From NCBI GenBank assembly GCA_021824575.1, contig JAKAKJ010000016.1, positions 62,001 through 126,000 of the forward strand: 64,000 nucleotides of DNA. Reading direction: 5' to 3'. A program made the translations under genes and the position numbers. This document shows, in pieces, positions 44,209 to 52,083 of this stretch (the first letter of the stretch is position 1; every line of letters begins with the position of its first letter). Below the pieces are notes generated by a model. The model was not told where the DNA came from. It saw only the letters and a program-made list of their open reading frames with translations, and ran no database searches. This DNA is from Chloroflexota bacterium (lineage in GTDB: Bacteria > Chloroflexota > Anaerolineae > Anaerolineales > Villigracilaceae).

Positions 44209-44769
44209 ATGCGTAGATTCATTTTAGGAATGTTGTTTGTGATTATTCTAAGCGGGTGCAGCGGAATAGGTCTTGCAGCACCAACCTCAACCGACATACC
44301 TGACTCCACCACATCAAGCCGTCCCACCTTCACGCCAGACCCCGCGCAGAATCTGACCAGTGCTTGCTTCGGCAGTTCTCTTCCCACTTTCACTGATTAT
44401 GCTACATGGACAAAAGTTAACCCTAGGCCGATTCAGGGACATTCAGTATATGTCAACATCTATGTGAATGACTTGGCGAGGGATACCTACATTTCAGCTT
44501 CTGGAAAGAAATTTCCCACCTGTGCGACCATTGTCAAGGCACATTTGGCAGGTGCGAATTCAACTGAGGTCACTGCGCTGACGGTGATGGTGAAAATGCC
44601 TGCGGGGTACGACCCCGAAAATAATGATTGGTGGTGGGCCATGTACGACTCAACCGGTAAATTAGCGGAGTCGAGCGGCAAACTGCTGGCGTGCAGTTCG
44701 TGTCACCAGCCAGCTGCGAATTCAGATTTTGTCTTTTCGGAAAAAGTGATGGAAGAATCCAAGCCATAG
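44209..44769 (+). CDS. Lipoprotein with cytochrome P460-type heme domain
   Basis: A 186-aa lipoprotein: signal peptide with lipobox ILSGC, Thr/Pro linker, then a domain with FPTCATIVKAHL, ALTVMVKMPAGYDPENNDWWW and a C-terminal LLACSSCHQPAANSDFVFSE. The CxxCH, close to the end after the W-rich strand, matches cytochrome P460-family proteins (c-type heme, in known members oxidising hydroxylamine or binding NO). The specific role is unknown. ATG 44209 follows GAAAGG. It is downstream of the SnoaL lipoprotein, with a hairpin between. Confidence 0.8.
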   Translation: MRRFILGMLFVIILSGCSGIGLAAPTSTDIPDSTTSSRPTFTPDPAQNLTSACFGSSLPTFTDYATWTKVNPRPIQGHSVYVNIYVNDLARDTYISASGKKFPTCATIVKAHLAGANSTEVTALTVMVKMPAGYDPENNDWWWAMYDSTGKLAESSGKLLACSSCHQPAANSDFVFSEKVMEESKP

Positions 44770-44855
44770 AAACAACAATTACATAAGGATAACTTGTCTC
44801 TTCTCGAAGCTCAGCACCTAAATCGCATTTCTCAGCGCCGGGCAAGTCATGTAAT

Positions 44856-44921
44856 ACCGCCGCGGTCGAGCGCGTCGCCGATTGGATGGAACAGTCAAAC
44901 GGTTTGTTCATGCCGGATTAA
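44856..44921 (+). pseudogene. Relic of the 3' end of a dTMP-kinase-like gene
   Basis: In one frame these bases read TAAVERVADWMEQSNGLFMPD-stop, against TAVERVADWMEGCGGLYMKD-stop at the end of the 39944-40576 gene. A shared stretch of ~33 nt has only two mismatches. Upstream of 44856 the similarity ends and no start or kinase sequence is present, so this is a 3' fragment only. Confidence 0.75.
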
Positions 44922-44961
44922 TGTTAAGCGTTATAATCAATACAGAGAAAGCGAGGTCCTT

Positions 44962-45189
44962 ATGGCTGAAAAAACAACTCGACGCAAACCGTTTGAAGAC
45001 AAGATTCCCGAGGAGACGCGTGAACATATGCGCGCGGCGCGCGAAGAGATGCGCGAGAGCATCAAAGGCTTATTCCCGCCTGAGTTCATCGAGCATCGCC
45101 GCAATGCCCGCAAGGAAATGCTCCTCGCCTGGCGCAGTATGATTGATCACGCGCTCGAACACATGGAAGAAAAAAGCAAGAAAGCATAA
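44962..45189 (+). CDS. Small charged helical protein
   Basis: A 75-aa protein starting MAEKTTRRKPFEDKIPEETR and rich in Arg/Glu; residues ~18-70 look like one or two amphipathic helices (EHMRAAREEMRESIKGLFP, EHRRNARKEMLLAWRSMID). ATG 44962 has GCGAGG upstream. No known domain recognised. It follows directly after the kinase-like relic, so in an ancestor it may have been the kinase gene's neighbour. A terminator follows. Confidence 0.7.
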   Translation: MAEKTTRRKPFEDKIPEETREHMRAAREEMRESIKGLFPPEFIEHRRNARKEMLLAWRSMIDHALEHMEEKSKKA

Positions 45190-45194
45190 CGATA

Positions 45195-45224
45195 AAACTG
45201 CTCCGCTGAACGGCGGGGCAGTTT
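45195..45224 (+). terminator. Hairpin terminator
   Basis: AAACTGC-(T)-CCGC pairs with GGCGG-(G)-GCAGTTT, just after the stop at 45189; a short GTTT run follows. Confidence 0.7.
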
Positions 45225-45269
45225 GTTTATGATCCTATCGCGTTGAGTGGAGGTCGAGTATCGAGGCTG

Positions 45270-45336
45270 AAGTCGAAACGTCCTTCGACTGCCGCCTCGC
45301 TCGCGCTCAGCGTCCGCTCAGGGTGATCATCGTTTC
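45270..45336. repeat. CCTTCGACT...CGCTCAGGGTGA repeat-like element
   Basis: CGAAACG ... CGTTTC ends flank CCTTCGACTGCCGCC, TCGCTCGCGCTCAGCG and CCGCTCAGGGTGATCA. The wording resembles the element inside alaX at 16905 and the common CTTCGAC/GCTCAGGG repeat type of environmental genomes. It abuts the stop of the minus-strand UbiB-like gene. Confidence 0.5.
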
Positions 45337-47029
45337 AATGCCGGGGAGAATGGCCGTGCGCAAAGAACGCAGTCCAGATCAAAGCCAGGAAAGAGAATCC
45401 CCAGAAGAGATAACTGAGCGGAAAATCATTGGCATTATGAAGTAAGACTCCGCTCAACAAAAACACAGCAAAGATCAGCGCGCCTGCGACGCGATTCATC
45501 GCGCCTTCCACATACGAAAGATGGAGGTTCACCCGCGGCATATTGACATTCAGTTCGCCGCGCTCCAATTGCGTCAACACCCGGCTTGACTGTGCGGGCA
45601 GCGCGATCAGTTCCTTGATCAAATCTCCAATTTCATCCAGCCAAACTTCCCAGCCCGTGCCGACCTCGTCCGCGACCAGCTTTTGCGCGTAAGGTGCGAT
45701 CTCCTCCCAAACATTGAAATCGGGATCAAGCCCGGTACACATGCCCGACAGAATCGCGACCGTCCGCCCCAACAACAAAAGGTTATGCGGTAATTGAAAA
45801 GGCATTTCGTACATCAAGTCACGGAATTGATGAGCAAAATCGCGCATCTCGCGGTGGTTGATTTTCCGCAATTCGCTCATGGACATTCCCCAGAAGCGTT
45901 CGAACAACTGCGTTTCGGCCTGCTCCAGCAATTTTGTGTCCGCACTGGGAAGTAAAACGCCCATCGTTTTATACGACTTCACGACGCGCGTCGCGTCACG
46001 CGTGCCAATGCCGATCAACATTTCGCGCAATCCATCACGCAGATTTTCGGGCACATCGCCGACCATTCCAAAGTCCACGAACGTAAGCTGCCAGCTTGCC
46101 TTCTTTCTTTTTGCCGTTGCAGGCAGCGGCGTAACGAATAAATTTCCGGGATGCGGATCGGCGTGAAAAAAACCATCTTCGAAAATTTGCTTGAGATAGG
46201 TATCGAGCAGAACCGCGGCGACATCCGCGCGGTCAATGCCCGCCGCGGTGATGTCATCATAATCGGTGATCTTGATGGCAAAAACATTTTCGAGCGTGAG
46301 GGCGCGTTTTGTGGTATGGCTCCAAACGACGCGCGGCACATGCACGCGTCTGCGGTTTGCAAAATTTTTGCTGAATGTTTCGGCGTTCCTGCCTTCGGCC
46401 AGATAATCAATTTCATTCTGCACGGTCGCCGCCAACTCTTCGATCAGTGCGGGCACATCGACGCGCTTGCGGATGGGTTCGTAATACATCAACCAGCCGC
46501 CGACTCGTCGCAGCGCGGAAAAATCCACGTCAATCAATTGATCAATGAATGGACGCTGGATTTTGACAACGACCTCGCGAAACGCGTCCGCCTCCGGCGC
46601 GTCGGATCGCAAGCGGGCGCGGTGAACCTGTCCAAGTGAGGCGGCCGCCAGCGGTTCCGGTTCGAAGCGCTCGAACTTTTCTTCGAGCGGCATCCCGAAT
46701 TCAGCTTCGGCCAATTTGCGGATCGCATTGAAATCCTCAGCCGGGACTTCATCCTGCAAACCGGAAAGTTCTTCCGTAATCTCAGCGGGCAAAACATCGA
46801 GCCGCGCCGAAAGGAACTGACCCACTTTAATCATCACGCCGCCCATGCGGATGGCCAGTGCGCGAAAGCGTGACGCAATATCTTTATAACGAGTCGAACG
46901 CGTACGTCGCGCCAGACCGCGAAAGCCAATACGCGGCAAAACGATATCCCAGTAAACCACGCTGATAATCGTGCGAGCGAAGAAAGTCATGATGTGACGA
47001 TAGCGAGCGCGTAACCGTGACGACTGCAT
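45335..47029 (-). CDS. ABC1/UbiB-family atypical kinase
   Basis: A 564-aa membrane-associated atypical kinase. It has the KxGQ motif in IKVGQFLSARLDVLPAEITEEL, AAASLGQVHRARL (A-rich loop replacing the P-loop), VVVKIQRP, catalytic FFHADPHPGNLFV and DFGMVG, then two C-terminal helices. The family supports ubiquinone or other isoprenoid-lipid metabolism in bacteria, probably via ATPase activity. ATG 47029 has GGAGG nearby. It may relate to the menaquinone-type metabolism implied by the MenA-like gene at the window end. Confidence 0.93.
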   Translation of the reverse strand: MQSSRLRARYRHIMTFFARTIISVVYWDIVLPRIGFRGLARRTRSTRYKDIASRFRALAIRMGGVMIKVGQFLSARLDVLPAEITEELSGLQDEVPAEDFNAIRKLAEAEFGMPLEEKFERFEPEPLAAASLGQVHRARLRSDAPEADAFREVVVKIQRPFIDQLIDVDFSALRRVGGWLMYYEPIRKRVDVPALIEELAATVQNEIDYLAEGRNAETFSKNFANRRRVHVPRVVWSHTTKRALTLENVFAIKITDYDDITAAGIDRADVAAVLLDTYLKQIFEDGFFHADPHPGNLFVTPLPATAKRKKASWQLTFVDFGMVGDVPENLRDGLREMLIGIGTRDATRVVKSYKTMGVLLPSADTKLLEQAETQLFERFWGMSMSELRKINHREMRDFAHQFRDLMYEMPFQLPHNLLLLGRTVAILSGMCTGLDPDFNVWEEIAPYAQKLVADEVGTGWEVWLDEIGDLIKELIALPAQSSRVLTQLERGELNVNMPRVNLHLSYVEGAMNRVAGALIFAVFLLSGVLLHNANDFPLSYLFWGFSFLALIWTAFFAHGHSPRH

Positions 47030-47132
47030 GAATAGTTCCTCCGCAAATGATTGTATCACCTGAAAAATGTTGTCGAGGTAAAATCATGAAAAGACTATCT
47101 ATTGGATTGGTTGGCAGGAAAGAGTTAATGGT

Positions 47133-47546
47133 ATGAATAAACAGGTAAAACGAATTCAGAAACCTCGCTGCTTTTTGGTTTACGCCTTGGCGCCGGAGGA
47201 GTTGCCAGCCCACGAAGCGAATCTTGTCTTCAATGATTTCATCGGCGATAAGTCTCTGCCTTTGGCAATTTACCATGATCATTTCATTGGTGAACCGGGT
47301 GGACTTGCGATCTTTTATGTGGAGGATCAAAAACAACGCGACGCGCTTCTCGCTCAAAACCATCTGAAAGGCTGGCATGTTGAATACCAGCCGCTGATTT
47401 TCTCATTCAGTCCATCCGCTTTTGATGAACAAATAGCTTTTACACTGAAAGCGTATCGAGATACCGACTGGAGCATTTTGCAAAAAGACAAACGTCCCTC
47501 TTATGGCAATCCCGCCCATGAAGCCGAGACGGCACAGGAAGAATAA
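47133..47546 (+). CDS. Conserved hypothetical protein
   Basis: A 137-aa soluble protein: KPRCFLVYALAPEELPAHEANLVFNDFIGD, HDHFIGEPGGLAIFYVEDQKQRDALL, and YQPLIFSFSPSAFDEQIAFTL. The alternation of strands and helices suggests a small alpha/beta fold such as a ferredoxin-like domain. No catalytic motif recognised. It diverges from the UbiB-like gene and runs with the DUF1992 gene 14 nt downstream. RBS GGAAAGAG. Confidence 0.65.
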   Translation: MNKQVKRIQKPRCFLVYALAPEELPAHEANLVFNDFIGDKSLPLAIYHDHFIGEPGGLAIFYVEDQKQRDALLAQNHLKGWHVEYQPLIFSFSPSAFDEQIAFTLKAYRDTDWSILQKDKRPSYGNPAHEAETAQEE

Positions 47547-47560
47547 ATCTAACAAGAGTT

Positions 47561-47920
47561 ATGTCGCCATTTGAAAAAGCCGCTGAGAAAATGATCCGCG
47601 AGGCGATGGAGCGCGGTGAATTCGATCATCTCTCGGGCAAGGGCAAGCCGATTGATTTGACCGCGTATTTCGACACGCCGGAGGAAGTCCGGCTCGCATA
47701 TTCGATTTTGAAGAACGCCGGGATGGTGCCGCGTGAAGCGGAGTTGCTCAAAGAGATTGCCGAGCTAAGGCAAATGGAGTCCGCTTTGGTCGAGGAAAAG
47801 ACACTTGCACCTGGCGCAAGTGCAGGTGAGCGGCTCGAAATCCGCAAAGAGATCGAAAAGAAACAGATTGAGTTCAGCCTGATGATGGAGCGCAATCACC
47901 GGTCCGCCAAAAAGCGTTAA
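47561..47920 (+). CDS. DUF1992 (DnaJC28-like) protein
   Basis: A 119-aa protein whose first 70 residues match DUF1992: IREAMERGEFDHLSGKGKPIDL, then RLAYSILKNAGMVPREAELLKEIAELR. The remainder is a charged helix. The domain occurs in bacteria alone and in eukaryotic DnaJC28; its molecular role is unknown. Its stop is followed directly by the promoter of the RNase J transcription unit. Confidence 0.88.
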   Translation: MSPFEKAAEKMIREAMERGEFDHLSGKGKPIDLTAYFDTPEEVRLAYSILKNAGMVPREAELLKEIAELRQMESALVEEKTLAPGASAGERLEIRKEIEKKQIEFSLMMERNHRSAKKR

Positions 47921-47942
47921 CAAAACTTTTACGCACCCTGCT

Positions 47943-47971
47943 TTGACAAAAGCCTCCTCCCCTGCTATACT
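47943..47971 (+). promoter_or_regulatory. Strong sigma70-type promoter of the RNase J leader
   Basis: TTGACA (47943-47948), 17 nt, TATACT (47966-47971). Predicted transcription start near 47978. Confidence 0.9.
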
Positions 47972-47977
47972 TTCTGC

Positions 47978-48107
47978 CGTTGGATATTGACTTTCATGGC
48001 GCTGAGCCGGTAGAACGCCGGCACCTTCGGGCGCCATTTGCTTGCAAGACAATTGCATGTGTGGCATCACAGCCCCGCGGGAGTCTTGAGTTCCCTCGGG
48101 CATTTTT
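47978..48107 (+). ncRNA. Structured ~130-nt leader or small RNA ending in a terminator
   Basis: After the promoter come ATGGCGC (47996-48002)/GCGCCAT (48031-48037) enclosing GCCGG (48006-48010)/CCGGC (48018-48022), then a second domain and a GC-rich terminator-like stem (48072-48101) followed by five T. RNase J begins 77 nt later. It is either an independent small RNA or an attenuating leader. It does not match a riboswitch class I can recall. Confidence 0.6.
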
Positions 48108-48183
48108 GTACATATCGAAAGTGACCTTAACCGCCATTGGCGGATAAAAATCATTTAATCAAGTGAGGAAAAAATAAACTTGT

Positions 48184-49830
48184 ATGAGTAAGCACGGAAA
48201 AAAATTAAAGATCATTCCCCTGGGCGGGCTTGGGGAAGTCGGCAAGAACATGATGGCCTACGAATATGACAATCAGATTCTGATCGTGGACACCGGCATC
48301 ATGTTTCCCGAAAACGACATGCTCGGCGTTGATTACATCATCCCCGATTATGAATATTTACGCAACCGCGCCGGCCAAGTGGTGGGCATTGTCATCACGC
48401 ACGGACACGAAGATCACATCGGCGCGATTCACCATGTTTTGAATGACATCCACGCGCCAGTTTATGCCACGCCATTGACACGCGGCCTGATCGAAGTCAA
48501 GCTGGCACGCAATGGCGCATCGGAGAAGGCGGAGCTGAACACAGTTGAGGCGGGAAAGTCGGTCGAGATCGGCCCATTCAAGATTGAATTCTTCCACATC
48601 TGTCATTCGATTCCTGACTCGGTAGGGCTTGGCATCACCACACCCGCCGGGTTTATCGTCCACATGAGCGACTTCAAGTTCGACCACACACCGGTGGATG
48701 GCTGGCCGACCGATTACGCCAAACTGGCCGAGTTCGGAAATCGCGGTGTGGACTTATTGCTTTCTGATTCAACGAATGCGGAACGCCCCGGCTGGACGCC
48801 GTCCGAGATGATCATCGGCCCGGCTTTTGATAAAGTTTTTGCGGAAGCAAAAGGCCGCGTCATTGTTGCGACGTTCGCATCGCTGATCTCACGCATTCAA
48901 CAGGTCGCTGACGCGGCTTCCAAAAACGGCCGCAAGATGGCGCTGGCGGGTCCGAGCATGATTGACAACGTCAAGATTGCGCGCAAGCTGGGTTATCTTG
49001 ACATTCCTGATGAATTGCTTGTGCCGCTGGACCAGGCATTGAATATGCAAAATCACAAAGTGGCAATCATGTGCACCGGCTCGCAGGGTGAGCCATCGTC
49101 GGTGGTTGGGCGTCTCTCGACCGGCACAAATCGCCAATTCGATCTCAAAGAAGGTGACACGATTGTGCTTTCATCGCACCCGATTCCAGGCAACGAAGAA
49201 AGCATCAGCAAAACGATCAACCGCCTGCTTCGGCGCGGCGCCGCGGTTATTTATGATGGCATTGCGCCTGTCCATGTTTCCGGCCACGCCAGTCAGGAAG
49301 AACAAAAACTCCTGATCAATCTCGTCCAGCCAAAACACTTCATGCCGATCCACGGCGAACTGCGCCAACTGATGCGGCATGCTGATCTCGCAAAACAGGT
49401 CGGCATTCCCGAAGAAAACATCATTGTTGTTGAAAACGGACAAGTTGTCGAACTGGCAGGCAACAAAATCAAACTTGGCGAACGAATCCCCGGCGGCTAC
49501 ATTTTTGTTGACGGCGAATCCATCGGCGACATTGACCACGGCGTGATGCGCGAGCGCGAGATGCTGGCACGTAACGGCATTTTGCTGATTGACGTCAATA
49601 TTGATCAATCCACCGGTCACCTGCTCCACGAGCCTGAGATCATCACGCGCGGTTTTGTCTCTCCCGGAGATGCCGAAGCGCTCATCCCTGAAGTCCGCAA
49701 GCGCGTGGTGGAAGCCGTTGATGGCGGCGGATTCGATAACGAAAAAGAAATTGTCACCGCCGTGAAATCATATCTGCACGAAGAGACCAAACGCAGGCCA
49801 ATGATATTTGTGACAATGAATAGAACGTAG
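48184..49830 (+). CDS. rnj: Ribonuclease J
   Basis: A 548-aa metallo-beta-lactamase/beta-CASP ribonuclease. Zinc motif HGHEDHIGAIHHVL (His73, His75, Asp77, His78), GHASQEEQKLL in beta-CASP, FMPIHGELRQLMRHADLA, and a C-terminal domain. It has 5'-3' exonuclease and endonuclease activity in mRNA decay and rRNA maturation. ATG 48184 has GTGAGGAA about 14 bases upstream, slightly far. Its own leader carries a terminator and a short palindrome, so autoregulation by RNA processing is possible. Confidence 0.95.
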   Translation: MSKHGKKLKIIPLGGLGEVGKNMMAYEYDNQILIVDTGIMFPENDMLGVDYIIPDYEYLRNRAGQVVGIVITHGHEDHIGAIHHVLNDIHAPVYATPLTRGLIEVKLARNGASEKAELNTVEAGKSVEIGPFKIEFFHICHSIPDSVGLGITTPAGFIVHMSDFKFDHTPVDGWPTDYAKLAEFGNRGVDLLLSDSTNAERPGWTPSEMIIGPAFDKVFAEAKGRVIVATFASLISRIQQVADAASKNGRKMALAGPSMIDNVKIARKLGYLDIPDELLVPLDQALNMQNHKVAIMCTGSQGEPSSVVGRLSTGTNRQFDLKEGDTIVLSSHPIPGNEESISKTINRLLRRGAAVIYDGIAPVHVSGHASQEEQKLLINLVQPKHFMPIHGELRQLMRHADLAKQVGIPEENIIVVENGQVVELAGNKIKLGERIPGGYIFVDGESIGDIDHGVMREREMLARNGILLIDVNIDQSTGHLLHEPEIITRGFVSPGDAEALIPEVRKRVVEAVDGGGFDNEKEIVTAVKSYLHEETKRRPMIFVTMNRT

Positions 49831-49837
49831 AACAAAG

Positions 49838-49866
49838 CCGCCCGTAATTACGGGCGGTTATTTTTT
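49838..49866. terminator. Terminator after RNase J
   Basis: CCGCCCGTAA and TTACGGGCGG form a perfect 20-bp inverted repeat, followed by TTA and six T. It lies at the stop of both convergent genes. Confidence 0.9.
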
Positions 49867-50395
49867 ATGCGAGTGCCGCCCTTTTCATAGGCAACCATTT
49901 GTTGATGAAATAAGCCAACAACGCGACGACTTCCCAATAGATTGCATATTCAAAGAACGCAAAGATAAAAATCGAGATTGCGTTTACATTTTGAAACATT
50001 GGAATATCTAGAATATGCATCCTGTAAATCGCCAATAAATGTTCGGGAACAGATTCAAGCGCACCAAGCAAACAAAAATTGATTATCACATTTCCCGGCA
50101 TATGCAAGGCCAGCCAGCGCAAGCCAAGTCCAACAACGATGTAAAACAATGCCGCAAGCGGAGTCAACCAACTGACATATGTCGGCGCAAAATATTTGTA
50201 ATATGAATCCCAATAAAACATATGCAGAACGAGAGCAAACACTCCCCAAAACAATCCGGACGCCAAAGCAAATATCCACCATCGAATTTCGCGAAAGCGG
50301 AGAGGCTTTACGCGCCATGCCAGAACGGAAACAATACCGATAGCAAGCACAGCGGAAATTAAAATGGAAGGCCACACGCTCAACTTCTCTTCCAC
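49865..50395 (-). CDS. Hypothetical five-TM membrane protein
   Basis: A 176-aa protein with about five transmembrane helices and short loops (RVKPLRFREIRWW, HMFYWDSYYKYFAPTYVSW, SVPEHLLAIYRMHILDIP). No recognised family, although ALESVPEHLLAIYR and FFEYAIYWEVVALLAYF might be conserved elements. The 5' end overlaps the Pcm gene by 16 nt, so it is translated from the same transcript. Confidence 0.6.
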   Translation of the reverse strand: MEEKLSVWPSILISAVLAIGIVSVLAWRVKPLRFREIRWWIFALASGLFWGVFALVLHMFYWDSYYKYFAPTYVSWLTPLAALFYIVVGLGLRWLALHMPGNVIINFCLLGALESVPEHLLAIYRMHILDIPMFQNVNAISIFIFAFFEYAIYWEVVALLAYFINKWLPMKRAALA

Positions 50396-51048
50396 CCATA
50401 TTTTCCGCGCAGCGGGACAAACGCCACGCCGGTGACGACGCGGCGATCATACTCATTACCGCGGCATTTCCACACTTCCAACAATTGAAAACCTTGTGCG
50501 CCCACTGGCAAGACCAAGTACCCGCCATCAGTCAATTGCTCGAGCAATGGGTTTGGCGCCTCAGGAGCAGATGCCGCCACAATGATCCCCGCATACGGCG
50601 CAAACTCCCTCCAGCCCAGCGAACCGTCGCCGATACACACACGCACATTGACATATCCAAGTTCGGCTAATGTTTTTTGGGCGCGGTTTGCCAGCTCAGG
50701 AATAAATTCGATTGTGTAAACTTCCCTTGCCAGTTGTGACAGAATCGCTGCCTGATATCCAGACCCCGTCCCCACTTCCAAAACGCGTTCGCTCCCGCCC
50801 AATTCCACAAGACTGGTCATCAACGCAACAATATAAGGCTGTGAAATGGTTTGTCCTAAGCCAATTGGAAGAGCGCAGTCATCGTATGCTGCGTATCGCA
50901 GTTCGTTTGGCACGAACAGATGTCGCGGCACCTTCTCGAACGCCGTCAATAGACGCGGCTCACGCAGGCCGCGGCGGATGATTTGTCTCTCGACCATCTG
51001 ATGCCGCTCCAGCGCATACTCACGAGGCTCCGCAAGCCTTACCTTCAT
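50380..51048 (-). CDS. pcm: Protein-L-isoaspartate O-methyltransferase
   Basis: A 222-aa SAM-dependent methyltransferase that repairs isoaspartyl residues. It has GLGQTISQPYIVALM (the family's active-site loop), SAM motif I VLEVGTGSGYQAAIL and YTIEFIPELANRAQ, then the conserved LPVGAQGFQLLEVW. ATG 51048 shares one base with the MutY stop, so it is coupled to mutY. Both genes are maintenance functions. Confidence 0.94.
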   Translation of the reverse strand: MKVRLAEPREYALERHQMVERQIIRRGLREPRLLTAFEKVPRHLFVPNELRYAAYDDCALPIGLGQTISQPYIVALMTSLVELGGSERVLEVGTGSGYQAAILSQLAREVYTIEFIPELANRAQKTLAELGYVNVRVCIGDGSLGWREFAPYAGIIVAASAPEAPNPLLEQLTDGGYLVLPVGAQGFQLLEVWKCRGNEYDRRVVTGVAFVPLRGKYGWKRS

Positions 51049-52082
51049 CAATTCAATTGTCGCGCAATTTGCCTGTCAATTCTACCCATCGGGTAATCTT
51101 CCAACTCCCCCACCCTGACCCATTTTAAATTCTGATTTTCAGGCATTGAAACCAATTCACATCGGAACGGATGAGTTGCGACGCTGAAATGGCTATAAGC
51201 GTGCTCAACGATTTCCAACGCTTCTTTCCTTCGGACTTTCAAACGGGTCGCCGTTTGGATGGTTTTCGCCAACTCTTTAGCCGGGTCGCCGTTAACTCTC
51301 GCATTTGGAAATTCCCACATTCCGCCCAGCAATCCCTTTGACGGACGCTTTGCCAATAAGACGCGTCCGTTCTTTTCGATCACGGCTGCGGCGTGGATAT
51401 AATGCGGCGTCTTTTTCTTTGGCTTCATGACCGGGCGTTTTTCCTGAATCCCAAGTTCATGCGCCTTGCATAAACACATGACCGGGCAAATCAAACAGTG
51501 TGGATTCTTCGGCAAACAAGTCGTGGCACCCAAATCCATCAATGCCTGATTGTAGTTGCCTGCTTCACCTTTGGGTAAATGTTTGGCAGCCAACTCCCAC
51601 AAAATCTTTTCGCCCGCCCGAGAATCGGCTGGCTCACTTACATCAAAGACGCGTGCCAAAACGCGTCGAATGTTGCCATCCAACGTTGGCTCGTCCATGC
51701 CGAATGCCATCGAAGCAATTGCGCCGACAGTGTAGCGTCCGATGCCGGGCAGTTCGCGGAGCGCGTCAAGGTCGTGCGGTAATTCGCCGTTGTATTGTTC
51801 AATAACGATCTTCGCGGCTTGGTGCAAATTGCGGGCGCGGGAATAATATCCAAGCCCTTCCCAAAGATTCAAAACATCCTGCTCGGATGATTGGGCCAAA
51901 GCCTTTACCGTCGGAAAACGTTTTATCCATTTTTCAAAATATGGAATGACCGTCTCGACGCGCGTCTGCTGGAGCATGATCTCCGAGACCCACACTGCGT
52001 ATGAGTCACGATGTCCGCGCCAGGGCAGAGTCCGGCCATTTTGGCGGTACCAGTTTAGAAGTCGAGATGTGAAGCGAGACAT
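51048..52082 (-). CDS. mutY: A/G-specific adenine DNA glycosylase MutY
   Basis: A 344-aa glycosylase that removes A opposite 8-oxoG. SEIMLQQTRVETVIPYF contains the catalytic Glu region, LPGIGRYTVGAIASMAFG is the helix-hairpin-helix with downstream catalytic Asp (LDGNIRRVLAR), and CLPKNPHCLICPVMCLC gives the C-x6-C-x2-C-x5-C 4Fe-4S cluster. A C-terminal NUDIX-like MutT domain (RPSKGLLGGMWEFPNARV) recognises 8-oxoG. It is downstream of the large GT-C gene by one base. Confidence 0.96.
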   Translation of the reverse strand: MSRFTSRLLNWYRQNGRTLPWRGHRDSYAVWVSEIMLQQTRVETVIPYFEKWIKRFPTVKALAQSSEQDVLNLWEGLGYYSRARNLHQAAKIVIEQYNGELPHDLDALRELPGIGRYTVGAIASMAFGMDEPTLDGNIRRVLARVFDVSEPADSRAGEKILWELAAKHLPKGEAGNYNQALMDLGATTCLPKNPHCLICPVMCLCKAHELGIQEKRPVMKPKKKTPHYIHAAAVIEKNGRVLLAKRPSKGLLGGMWEFPNARVNGDPAKELAKTIQTATRLKVRRKEALEIVEHAYSHFSVATHPFRCELVSMPENQNLKWVRVGELEDYPMGRIDRQIARQLN

Positions 52083-52083
52083 G

